A DNA stretch of 64,000 nucleotides, taken from Azospirillaceae bacterium. GTDB lineage: Bacteria; Pseudomonadota; Alphaproteobacteria; Azospirillales; Azospirillaceae. The position numbers were made by a program, and so were the translations under genes. The stretch lies in assembly GCA_031291675.1 (NCBI GenBank), contig JARLIO010000002.1, forward strand, positions 1-64,000, read 5' to 3'. Of this stretch, positions 18,650 through 26,806 are shown piece after piece; position 1 is the first letter of the stretch, and each line of letters begins with the position of its first letter. The notes beneath the pieces were generated by a model. The model did not search any database. It saw only the letters and a program-made list of their open reading frames with translations, and had not been told where the DNA came from.

Positions 18650-19054
18650 ATGCCCGACACCGCCTCACCGACACCGACGACACCGCCATCGCCATCGCCG
18701 ATTTCCACAGCCGGTACCGCCAAGGACCGCGCCGTGATTCTCACCGAGGCCGCCGCCCGGCGGATCGCGGTGCTGCGCCAGCAGGACGGGAATCTCGCCC
18801 TGATGCTGCGGCTGGCGGTGTCCGGCGGCGGTTGTTCGGGATTTCAGTACGGCTTCACCTTCGATGATACCGTGAATGACGACGACGCCACGTTCACCCG
18901 GGACGACGTCACCCTGGTCATCGACGACACCTCGCTCGACCTTTTGAATGGCTCGACACTCGATTTCGTCGAGGACCTGATGGGCTCGTCATTCCAGGTC
19001 CGCAACCCCAACGCCACCGCGACCTGCGGCTGCGGCTCGTCCTTTGCGGCCTGA
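18650..19054 (+). CDS. erpA: Iron-sulfur cluster insertion protein ErpA
   Basis: A 134-residue A-type carrier. The three cluster-binding cysteines are present in SGGGCSGFQYGF and CGCGSSFAA. A proline/serine/threonine-rich N-terminal tail of about 25 residues precedes the domain and is longer than usual. Start at ATG 18650; the frame is open upstream but family similarity begins well inside. Divergent from dgt and 12 nt ahead of xthA. Confidence 0.92.
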   Translation: MPDTASPTPTTPPSPSPISTAGTAKDRAVILTEAAARRIAVLRQQDGNLALMLRLAVSGGGCSGFQYGFTFDDTVNDDDATFTRDDVTLVIDDTSLDLLNGSTLDFVEDLMGSSFQVRNPNATATCGCGSSFAA

Positions 19055-19066
19055 CGGAAGCCCGGG

Positions 19067-19876
19067 ATGATCAGCATCGCGACCTGGAACGTCAATTCCG
19101 TCAAGGCCCGACTAGGCAACATCACAAGCTGGCTGCAACAGGCCGCGCCGGATGTCCTGTTGATGCAGGAAATCAAGTGCGAGACCGAGGCGTTCCCGAC
19201 CTCGGCTTTCCGCGATCTCGGCTATCACGTCGCGGTGCTGGGCCAGAAGGCCTACAATGGCGTCGCCATTCTGGCCAAAATGCCGCTGGAGGCGGTGCGT
19301 ACCGGCCTTCCCGGTGCCGAAGCCGATCCCCAGGCCCGCTATATCGAGGCCGATTGCGGCGGCGTCCGGATTGGCTGCCTCTATCTGCCCAACGGCAACC
19401 CGGTCGGAACCGAAAAATATCCGTACAAGCTGGCATGGATGGACCATCTGGCCCGCCACGTCGAAACCCTGCTGGCGACGGAACAACCCTTCGTGCTCGG
19501 CGGCGACTATAATATTATTCCCGCCGCCGCGGATGTCTATGACCCGCAAGCCTGGGCGACAGATGCCTTGTTCCGCCTGGAATCGCGGGCGCGGTTTCGA
19601 ACCTTGCTCAATCTGGGGCTGACCGACGCGTTCCGCGTCCGGCATGCCGAACCCGGCGCCTACACCTTTTGGGACTATCAGGCCGGCGCCTGGCCGCGGG
19701 ATCTCGGGTTGCGGATCGATCATTTTCTGTTGTCACCCCAGGCTGTCGACCGCCTTGACGACTGCGTGATCGACCGGGGGCCGCGCGCTCAGGAAAAAGC
19801 GTCCGATCACACGCCCGTGATGCTGACCTTGCGGGATCCGGCAAAGCCGTTCGCACAGGTTCATGGTGTCTCATAG
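19067..19876 (+). CDS. xthA: Exodeoxyribonuclease III
   Basis: A 269-residue AP endonuclease/3'-5' exonuclease for base-excision repair. Motifs are complete: IATWNVNSVKARL, LLMQEIKCE with the metal-binding glutamate, YLPNGNPVGTEKY, GGDYNIIPAAADVYDP, and the terminal SDHTPVMLTL. It follows erpA by 12 nt and is probably co-transcribed with it. Confidence 0.96.
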   Translation: MISIATWNVNSVKARLGNITSWLQQAAPDVLLMQEIKCETEAFPTSAFRDLGYHVAVLGQKAYNGVAILAKMPLEAVRTGLPGAEADPQARYIEADCGGVRIGCLYLPNGNPVGTEKYPYKLAWMDHLARHVETLLATEQPFVLGGDYNIIPAAADVYDPQAWATDALFRLESRARFRTLLNLGLTDAFRVRHAEPGAYTFWDYQAGAWPRDLGLRIDHFLLSPQAVDRLDDCVIDRGPRAQEKASDHTPVMLTLRDPAKPFAQVHGVS

Positions 19877-19906
19877 CGTCCAATCGTAGAAATAGGGATA
19901 GAGACG

Positions 19907-20470
19907 GTGACGGTTCGCAGGCCCCAACCCGGCGTTCAGATCAAAGGCCAGACCGAATGGCATCCGTCGCAGGACCGGCAGCCACAGCGCGAGATTAAAC
20001 TGTTGATCGGCGTCCTGGAGCAACGGGCGCAAAAGATCATGCTGATGGCCAATGCGGTTGCCGAGAACGGGCTGCACGGCCGGGTTTCCGAATATCTGGC
20101 GTTGCACGACCGCATCGCCGAGGTCCAGGCCCTGACCGCGCTTCTGGAACAACGCCTGTCGGACCTTCCCGAGGACCGGGCGGGACCGCTGCGCGCCCAG
20201 TTTGAGCAACTCGACCTGCTGGTGATGACGATGCTGGTGCGCTCCAGCAAACGGTTCTTCGCCGGGCTGGAGCATGAGACGATTCTGCCCCTCGGGGCAA
20301 AAGACCTGTTTCTTGATGAGGACCGGCGCCTGGCAACGATCGCGACGCGGCTACAGGCACCGCACTATGCCGACCGTCTGCCCCGCGGTATCCTGACCGA
20401 TCTGGGCGAAGCCAGCCGACTGATCCAAAGTGCCGCGGCGCGCGCCACCAGCCTGCCGGCCTTTGACTGA
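19907..20470 (+). CDS. Conserved helical protein of unknown function
   Basis: A 187-residue cytoplasmic protein with no signal or membrane segment. The centre is strongly alpha-helical (EIKLLIGVLEQRAQKIMLMANAVAENG; LALHDRIAEVQALTALLEQRL). Start chosen at GTG 19907, where AGGGATAGAGAC gives a usable ribosome-binding site. It sits 30 nt after xthA. I do not recognise the family and assign no function. Confidence 0.55.
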   Translation: MTVRRPQPGVQIKGQTEWHPSQDRQPQREIKLLIGVLEQRAQKIMLMANAVAENGLHGRVSEYLALHDRIAEVQALTALLEQRLSDLPEDRAGPLRAQFEQLDLLVMTMLVRSSKRFFAGLEHETILPLGAKDLFLDEDRRLATIATRLQAPHYADRLPRGILTDLGEASRLIQSAAARATSLPAFD

Positions 20471-20554
20471 TCGTTGAACATGCCGGTGATCGGTTTCAGC
20501 AAATTCTCATTGACGCCACGGCTTTGGATTCGCTAACGGTATGACCCTTCGCGA

Positions 20555-20644
20555 GGATGGGTGGCCGAGTGGTTTAAGGCACCGGTCTTGAAAACCGGCG
20601 TAGGTGCAAGCCTGCCGTGGGTTCAAATCCCACCCCATCCGCCA
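20555..20644 (+). tRNA. tRNA-Ser (TGA anticodon)
   Basis: A complete class II tRNA of 90 nt: acceptor GGATGGG pairs with CCCATCC, the anticodon arm CCGGT-CTTGAAA-ACCGG carries TGA (reads UCA), a long variable arm is present, then the TTCAAATC loop, discriminator G and encoded CCA. Its 3' end (20635-20644) is also the left end of a long direct repeat, as seen where integrative elements use a tRNA gene as a target. Confidence 0.97.
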
Positions 20645-20791
20645 TTTTCACGTGTGTGTGGGTTCGCGCATTGTCAAGACAAGACAAGTAGCGCGGGGAA
20701 CTCCGGTCTCCAGAGGATCTATTGTCTGGATGCGGAAGCATCTCCGCGGTGTCCAGGATCATTCCCGCCAACACAAAGCGCTCCAGCTCGA
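20635..20791 (+). repeat. Direct repeat R1 starting in tRNA-Ser
   Basis: 157 nt repeated almost exactly at 22143-22313. It begins with CCATCCGCCA of the tRNA 3' end, followed by TTTTCACG, four TG units, then the shared 120-nt body. Apart from the TG count only about two bases differ. Together R1 and R2 bracket the Rpn gene like attL and attR, or like a tandem duplication. Confidence 0.85.
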
Positions 20792-20921
20792 TCTCATCCT
20801 GGTCGACGACAACACCCAAGCGTTCGCGGGTCTTCGCTTCCATAACGTTCTCTCGAATATTCCGGAAACGGCCGAACGCCAATTCGCATTATGAAAGGCA
20901 AATTGTCGGGCGCTGAACGTC

Positions 20922-21896
20922 TCAGTGATTGGAAGATCGCGGGAAAAGGGCATCCAGGTCGGGAGCATCAACGGCCGCATCAAACCAGTCATCGAGCACC
21001 GACATGTCGGCCTGGGCTATCTGTTGGCGTGCCGTATCGGGAACCGGGCCGAACCGGCGTGCCAGCAGGCGAAGCAACGCATCCGCCTTCCCTTTGGCCT
21101 CCCCTTGAGCCAAACCCTGCTTGACCCCTTCCTCGAAAAACGGTTGGGTGATGCTTCCCATGATTTCCTCCTCGCGGGCCGGAGCCACCCGCCGCAGGGC
21201 GGCGCGCACCGTTTCGGGATCCACCATCCCAGGTCCTTTATCAATATAGGTCAACACCAGCAGTACATCCACAAGATCGAGGGTTGCCACTTCGGCCAGG
21301 ACCACATCGATTCGCTCGCTGAGATCGGGACGCAGCACATATTTCAGTGCCTTCAGGAGAGCGCGCAGCCGAATTTGTTGGGACAGCGCCTCATCGTCGA
21401 TACGGCCAAGGTCGGCCAGGGAATAGTCGAAGGTGGGAAGATACGGCGCGATCTCCGGCGGCAACGCGCCGAACAAAGCCTGAAAGTGTGGCGAGATCGT
21501 CCAGGTGCGCAGGCCGTGGTAGACCACGAGCGGTATCACGACCGGTAACGGCCGGCCGCGATCCTGCCTGATCCAGCCATCCCAGATACGGGTCAAATAC
21601 CGGAGGACCTGTAAAGCAACCAATGGTTCGGGAGCACTCTTGTGCTCAACCAGGACAAAAATCAGAGCGTCCTCGCCCCCTTGGGCAAAGCGGGTGCGAA
21701 ACAGCAGGTCGGAATGATGCTGTGCCAGCTCTTCGTCAACGAAGGAGCCGGGCAGCAGTTCTGGCGGTTCGCAGGACAGGAGAGCGGCCACTTCGGGCGG
21801 CAGGCGCTCGCGCAGGAACAAACCGGCGGTCGCTGGTTCGCTCATCAACTGCTTGAAGAACGCGTCGTGGATGTTGCCGGATACGGGGCTGGCCAT
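20922..21896 (-). CDS. Rpn family recombination-promoting nuclease
   Basis: A 324-residue protein of the Rpn/YhgA-like (transposase_31) family, a PD-(D/E)XK nuclease. The N-terminal signature HDAFFKQLMSEPATAGLFLR, the metal-site aspartate in HSDLLFRTRF (Asp63) and the ExK-type pair in VLVEHKSAPEP (Glu84, Lys86) are intact. The C-terminal helical tail FFEEGVKQGLAQGEAKGKADALLRLLARRFG is the usual family ending. The gene lies between two direct repeats beside tRNA-Ser, consistent with a mobile or duplicated unit. Rpn proteins are not dedicated transposases; defence or recombination roles have been reported. Confidence 0.9.
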   Translation of the reverse strand: MASPVSGNIHDAFFKQLMSEPATAGLFLRERLPPEVAALLSCEPPELLPGSFVDEELAQHHSDLLFRTRFAQGGEDALIFVLVEHKSAPEPLVALQVLRYLTRIWDGWIRQDRGRPLPVVIPLVVYHGLRTWTISPHFQALFGALPPEIAPYLPTFDYSLADLGRIDDEALSQQIRLRALLKALKYVLRPDLSERIDVVLAEVATLDLVDVLLVLTYIDKGPGMVDPETVRAALRRVAPAREEEIMGSITQPFFEEGVKQGLAQGEAKGKADALLRLLARRFGPVPDTARQQIAQADMSVLDDWFDAAVDAPDLDALFPRSSNH

Positions 21897-22029
21897 GACG
21901 GCTTATTGGCTTTGCTGAGGGCCGGCGTCAAGCCGAAAAGTCCGTTTTGAAAACCAAAGCCCGCTTCCCCAACCCGGCTGTTCCCCATTACAATGTCCAG
22001 AAATCTCGTGTGGCTTCCCCTGGTTCGTC

Positions 22030-22160
22030 CGTCAATGCCTGCCGTCGTTCGCGACCAGCCGGAAATAGATGATGGGTGGATTGATGGGTTATTGTGAGAT
22101 GCCATTCATTTTTCGCAGAGTTACGGGATCAGCAGCGGAACACCATCCGCCATTTTCACG
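22030..22160 (+). repeat. Diverged repeat, left copy
   Basis: About 130 nt similar to 23540-23670. The best block is GCGACCAGCCGGA followed a few bases later by TGATGGGTGGATTG and TGGGTTATT; both copies end in TCCGCCATTT, the sequence also found at the tRNA-Ser 3' end. Confidence 0.55.
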
Positions 22161-22313
22161 TGTGTGTGTGTGTGTGTGTGTGGGTTCGCGCGTTGTCAAG
22201 ACAAGACAAGTAGCGCGGGGAACTCCGGTCTCCAGAGGATCTATTGTCTGGATGCGGAAGCACCTCCGCGGTGTCCAGGATCATTCCCGCCAACACAAAG
22301 CGCTCCAGCTCGA
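22143..22313 (+). repeat. Direct repeat R2
   Basis: Second copy of the repeat that starts in tRNA-Ser. It has eleven TG units (22161-22182) where R1 has four, which accounts for its extra 14 nt. Beyond CTCGA at 22313 the two copies diverge. Confidence 0.85.
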
Positions 22314-22751
22314 AAATGGCGCAGAGCGGAATTCTGTGCGATCTGAACGGTGAAAAATCGCCTGTTATCGGATCGTGGACGTGATATATGTCTGAAATGG
22401 ACTAAGCAGCGGTTGCCGACCGGAAGCATGAAAGTGGGATGTGACGCAGTGTTATTTTGCGACTGCGCCGAACGTCCCGACGAACCGACCGAGCACGCTT
22501 CGCGTAGCGTCTGAAGCAAAATCCGGTCTGGTCTTGACGCCGGAATCCAGCGTGTCCGCAAAATCGTGATCCGCGTATCGGAGGGCAAACCCCTCCTCCG
22601 GCACCCACATTTCGGAATCCAGGTACCGCCTGCCCCTCATGACATCGGGCTATGTTGCCTCTCTGAAAAGCAGGCTGGAAATTCTGCGCTTGTCGCGTGA
22701 GATTCAACCTGAGCCGCCCGCCCGGGGGGCGCTGCTGTAAGGAAATCAGTC

Positions 22752-23057
22752 ATGCCCATCCGCGTCTTCCCGGACGATGCCGCCCTGGCCTCGATCTGCC
22801 ACCAACGCCAAATCCGGCGGCTGGCGCTGTTTGGATCGACCCTCAAAGGGACAGATCGCGCCGACAGCGACGTCGATCTGCTGGTAGAATTTGAGCCGGA
22901 GGCGAGGCCCGGCCTGCTCACGATGGCGCGGATCGAAATGGAGCTTTCCGACCTTTTGGGCGGGCGCAAGGTGGATTTACGCACGGCTCGGGACTTGAGC
23001 CGCTATTTCCGGGACGAGGTCGTGCGGATGGCCGAGGTGCAATATGAAGCTCGATGA
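22752..23057 (+). CDS. mntA: MntA-type nucleotidyltransferase antitoxin
   Basis: A 101-residue minimal nucleotidyltransferase. The complete GSx10DxD motif is present (Gly28-Ser29, Asp40, Asp42 in GSTLKGTDRADSDVDLLVEF). In type VII toxin-antitoxin systems this protein AMPylates the partner HEPN toxin at a tyrosine and so blocks its RNase activity. Its stop overlaps the start of the HepT gene by 14 nt, the normal arrangement. It lies in the accessory island beside tRNA-Ser. Confidence 0.9.
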   Translation: MPIRVFPDDAALASICHQRQIRRLALFGSTLKGTDRADSDVDLLVEFEPEARPGLLTMARIEMELSDLLGGRKVDLRTARDLSRYFRDEVVRMAEVQYEAR

Positions 23058-23382
23058 TGCCACCCGCATCCACCACATGATCGAGGCGGCAGAGACCACT
23101 CAGGCATTCATCAACGGACGGCAACGAGCCGATCTCGATACCAACCAGATGTTGTTATTCGCCTTGGTGCGGGCGGTCGAGATTATCGGCGAAGCAGCCT
23201 CGAAGGTGTCGCTTGACCTGCGGAAGGCCACGCCGGCTGTGCCATGGGCAGTCATCATCGCCATGCGCAATCGACTGATCCACGCCTATTTCGATATCGA
23301 TCCCGACATTCTCTGGATATCGGTCACCGAAGAAATCCCGGATCTGCTTTCGCTGTTGCGTCCTCTTCTTGCGACTGACTGA
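23044..23382 (+). CDS. hepT: HepT-type HEPN RNase toxin (DUF86)
   Basis: A 112-residue all-helical HEPN protein. The catalytic RX4HxY motif is intact in MRNRLIHAYF (Arg75, His80, Tyr82); Tyr82 is the expected AMPylation site. Residues 35-55 (MLLFALVRAVEIIGEAASKVS) match the DUF86 core helix. Overlaps mntA by 14 nt, so co-translation is likely. I infer a working type VII toxin-antitoxin pair. Confidence 0.9.
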   Translation: MKLDDATRIHHMIEAAETTQAFINGRQRADLDTNQMLLFALVRAVEIIGEAASKVSLDLRKATPAVPWAVIIAMRNRLIHAYFDIDPDILWISVTEEIPDLLSLLRPLLATD

Positions 23383-24019
23383 CCAACATGGCGATGACCA
23401 GATTCAGCACGGCCGGCGGCGATCAGTCGGATGAATTGCAACGAACGAATTGTTGGGACCCCGCTTCTGGGTGAGGCTTTCGGAAGTGAGCAAGCGACAC
23501 TGATCGCGACAACAATCGGACGGATCCTCTCCGGTCCGTCTGTAGATGTGTGCGATCGTTTGCGACCAGCCGGAGGATTCTGATGGGTGGATTGTTGGGT
23601 TATTTGCCACGATCCAAAATTTTCGGCGGATTTCCGGAATGATCAGGGGACATCCCTCCGCCATTTCGGCGCGATCGCTTCTTGATATCAAAAGCATTTT
23701 GCACCGTTGCTCCCAGCCAGCCCAGCTTGGAACCCGCAAATGGGAAAAGCCTTCGGCTGAACGCTCATCGACCTTGCTGTCGCCGGACAATCACCAAATC
23801 GGTCGCCGTAGAAGGCTGGTGTCGATGCTTGCTCAGCCATAGGCTTGGCGTATCCGACACCGGTCAGCACAACGACACCGGAAACGCCCGAATATTCGCC
23901 GTATTTTTCAGGAACTTTGGCAAGATCCTGCGCTACATTACGTTGGGCAAACCCTGACAGGAACTGATTCTCTTGCTCACCGTCGGTCAACCAATCCGCT
24001 TCTTCGTCTCGTCTGCTGA
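23383..24019. other. Gap with a diverged repeat, no clear gene
   Basis: Contains the right copy of the diverged repeat (23540-23670). An open minus-strand frame (23688-24038) has a plausible amino-acid make-up (for example SGVSGVVVLTGVGYAKPM) but no ribosome-binding site and no family I recognise, so it is not called as a gene. Confidence 0.4.
23540..23670 (+). repeat. Diverged repeat, right copy
   Basis: Matches 22030-22160 with frequent substitutions. The distance between the copies is about 1.5 kb, almost the same as between R1 and R2, which hints at two units of similar size inserted one after another. Confidence 0.5.
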
Positions 24020-26659
24020 TCAGTAATATGACAAACAACGACGGTCATTGTGGAAAACATAAGATGCGGTCTGCCCCAGGTCGCGATGTTGTTGTGTCGC
24101 GATTCTGATTGCGTTCCAGGCATCGTGCAAACTCGGCTCCAGATCCGGCGACGGCCCGACGATCGGCGCGTTCCCGCCCAGAAAATCAAGCCGACGGTAG
24201 GCATTCAGCAACGAGACGGTCTGTGGCATCAGGCGGTTGCCGGGATGATCGGGGGCCCGCCGCACCAGTGCCCCCAGAAGCGCAACCGCCAGATCGATGT
24301 CGCAGCGCGGAACGTCGAAATGATGGGCCCGATGGCCGAGCGCGATCTCGGCCATCCGGAAAATCCGGTCCGGCTCTATCTGTCCCGCCAGGGCGTGAAT
24401 ACCGGCGACCGATCGCGGCAGGGTCCAGGCCCGCAAATCTTCGATTCCCGTGGTCACGCCGGCTGTGGTCCTGATTTCCGGATAGTTGAGATATTCCCCC
24501 AGCGTGCGATCGAGCGTCCGCACCTGCAGCGCCGGAAAGGCCCGAAGTTTGAATTCGGTATCGCTGGCGCCGCGAAAGCTGCCGTCGTACCAACCGAAGC
24601 GATCATGCAACTGGCGCCGGTACAAAGCCGGGACATGACCGACATAGGCCGTGTCGATCACCAGGAAATCGGCGTCCACGGTGCGCCGTTCGCAGATGTT
24701 GATATCGTCGAGATAGCGTCCGGTCGCGTCGGTTTGGATCACCACCGCACTGGCCTGGACCCAGTTGACCGCCGGATCGAGCTCCAGGGCCGCCACCAGG
24801 AGCGCCAGCGCATCGGGATGGAGAGCCTCGTCGGCGCCCAGAAAACCCAGATAGGGCGCGCGCGACGCCGCGATGCCCCGGTTCCAGGCCTGGGGAATCG
24901 TTTCCCGGTCCCGGGTGCGCAGATAGAGGCATTCCGGAAAGCCCTCGATCGCGGCCCACTCGTCGCACGGTGAGCCGCTGTCGACAAAGATCACCTCGAC
25001 CAGACCGTCGCGGACCATCGTCTGGCGGCGCAGCAGGTCCAGGAACCGGGGCATCTTGGGTGCGGCATTGTACAGCGATACGATCAAGGCAACCCGTGGC
25101 GCCGGATGGGTGCGGCCATCGATATGGCGTTCGATACGAGCCGGGGTCAGAAGCCGACAGCGTTCCCGGGCGTGATCGAGAAACATGGCACAACGCGCCT
25201 CGGCAGCGGCCGGATCGTCAAACAGCGCCTCGGCCGCCGCCGCCTCATGCGGCATTGCGGCACGACGCAACGATTCCGCGACCATGGCGAGACGACCGAA
25301 GCGGTCCGCACCCGCCAGCCGCATCGCCTTCAGATCGCAGGCATCGGCGTCCGGATTTTCACCGTCCAGGCGGTGAAGACGCGCCAGTTCGCCCAGAATC
25401 CGGCCATGGTCGATCCGCAACGTCAGCGCATGCCGCAAAATCTGTTTCTTCAGGGCCCGGGACCCGGCCCCATTTTCAGGCACCGCCGCATAGAGCCGGT
25501 AGGCTTCGGAGAGTGGCGGCAAAGCATCCGCAAGCTGCTGTTCCGGGTCCCGTGCGCCGTGCCGCACCGCAGCCGGTGCCGCACTCTCCAATATCAGGTC
25601 CAGTCGCGACCGGGCGGCCGCAACCAGGGATCGGAAGTCCGCGGTCCGCAGCACCGGGCTTTGATAGATTGCCGCCAGGGAACGACCATCGACGCGCGGT
25701 GTCCAGGTCTGAAGATAGCCGGTCAGCGCCGCACGCCGGTCATCATAGCCCACCAGTAGCCGGGTCAAATCGGCGGCTGCGGCCTGGGGATCGCCGGGAT
25801 CGAATTCCAGCCAGGGCAGGCCCGGGAAACTATCGGCCAAAAGCCGGGCGGTCCCGGCACCGCGGCCAACCACCAGCGGGCAGCCGCTCACCAGCGCTTC
25901 CAGCGCGGTCAAATCGATGGCCTGCGATCCCGGGGGCACGATCACCAGATTGCGAGCCGTGAATAGCGATCGCCAGCAAAGGTCGTCGCCCGTCGTGACG
26001 TCAAGCTTCCGAAAAGCGAAGGCGGCAGGGACCGCCCCGTCCATGATGATCTCCCGATAGGCGGCACGGGGCAGCCACCACAGCAGTTCGGCAACCGGAT
26101 CCCGGGACCCGAGCACCACAATCCCGGGGGGCTCGGGGGCCGGACGGCACGATGTCGCCCGCGCCTGGAAGCCAAGGCGGAGCGGACTGAGATAATGGCC
26201 GGCGATCCCCTCGGCAGCGGTCCGGGATTCAAGAATGACATGGCTGAGGCCGTAACGGACGTCCGCCGCGCGATACAGCAGGCTGTGCAAGGCCGCGGAA
26301 TCGTCTGATGCTGCCGGCAACCCGGTCGCGGCCAAAACCAGACGGTCGTAACGCACACCGAACCGGTCCAGCGCCGCCAGCAGATAGACGGCAAGGGGAT
26401 CATGTTCGGGAAGGTCGAGCACGTCGAAATGCTGCCCCGCGAAGGCCGCCGCGATCCCGAGAAAATCCGATACCGCCGGATCATCCGTCGCCGGAACCCC
26501 GGGTGCCACCGGATAGGCATTGGGCGGCATCTGGCCGGACACCGCCTTTTCCGCGAAATAAAAATCGATGTCCGGGTTTGACCTCACCAGGGAACGGTAG
26601 TGGCCCCCGTCGCTTCCAGATCCGCCAAAGCAATCCCGGACCCCGAGTAACACTTTCAT
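24020..26659 (-). CDS. Two-domain glycosyltransferase (GT-B plus GT2)
   Basis: An 879-residue cytoplasmic protein. The N-terminal 360 residues resemble a GT-B (GT4-type) transferase, with LTALEALVSGCPLVVGRGAG as the nucleotide-sugar-binding region. A helical middle follows (about 370-520). Residues about 520-750 form a GT2/GT-A domain: PRVALIVSLYNAAPKMPRFL, VIFVDSGSP, and FLGADEALHPDALALLVAAL, with GADE where GT2 enzymes have the metal-binding DxD-like motif. Probably acts on cell-surface polysaccharide or protein glycans; no flanking glycan genes are present to narrow this. Start at ATG 26659 (MKVLLGVRD), with the frame open to 26704. Confidence 0.75.
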   Translation of the reverse strand: MKVLLGVRDCFGGSGSDGGHYRSLVRSNPDIDFYFAEKAVSGQMPPNAYPVAPGVPATDDPAVSDFLGIAAAFAGQHFDVLDLPEHDPLAVYLLAALDRFGVRYDRLVLAATGLPAASDDSAALHSLLYRAADVRYGLSHVILESRTAAEGIAGHYLSPLRLGFQARATSCRPAPEPPGIVVLGSRDPVAELLWWLPRAAYREIIMDGAVPAAFAFRKLDVTTGDDLCWRSLFTARNLVIVPPGSQAIDLTALEALVSGCPLVVGRGAGTARLLADSFPGLPWLEFDPGDPQAAAADLTRLLVGYDDRRAALTGYLQTWTPRVDGRSLAAIYQSPVLRTADFRSLVAAARSRLDLILESAAPAAVRHGARDPEQQLADALPPLSEAYRLYAAVPENGAGSRALKKQILRHALTLRIDHGRILGELARLHRLDGENPDADACDLKAMRLAGADRFGRLAMVAESLRRAAMPHEAAAAEALFDDPAAAEARCAMFLDHARERCRLLTPARIERHIDGRTHPAPRVALIVSLYNAAPKMPRFLDLLRRQTMVRDGLVEVIFVDSGSPCDEWAAIEGFPECLYLRTRDRETIPQAWNRGIAASRAPYLGFLGADEALHPDALALLVAALELDPAVNWVQASAVVIQTDATGRYLDDINICERRTVDADFLVIDTAYVGHVPALYRRQLHDRFGWYDGSFRGASDTEFKLRAFPALQVRTLDRTLGEYLNYPEIRTTAGVTTGIEDLRAWTLPRSVAGIHALAGQIEPDRIFRMAEIALGHRAHHFDVPRCDIDLAVALLGALVRRAPDHPGNRLMPQTVSLLNAYRRLDFLGGNAPIVGPSPDLEPSLHDAWNAIRIATQQHRDLGQTASYVFHNDRRCLSYY

Positions 26660-26806
26660 GACACCACCGCCACGCCCCGGTTGTACATTCGCGAACCCTA
26701 CCAAGATCGGGCGGCCGGGGCTATGTCGGCAGCCGCTTGCCGAGACCCATCGCGGCCGGCCCCAAACCTTGAAAGCGCGGTTTCGGGGGGAGACGGATCG
26801 CTGGCT

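Larger units (their letters stand above)
21897..22751. other. Gene-poor repeat region within island
   Basis: No credible gene is visible. The stretch contains the older diverged repeat at about 22030-22160, repeat R2 with its TG tract, and remnant-looking frames (for example on the minus strand around 22450-22640) without a start signal. Confidence 0.5.

Noticed and set aside
20574-20661. Peptide MADGVGFEPTAG antisense to tRNA-Ser
   Set aside because: A well-known false translation of the tRNA-Ser complement.
22160-22182. TG tract as a CRISPR-like or satellite array
   Set aside because: A simple dinucleotide run inside a repeat; no spacers. No CRISPR array was found in the window.
23688-24038. 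116-residue minus-strand frame in the island
   Set aside because: Composition partly plausible but no start signal and no family; could be a gene remnant.
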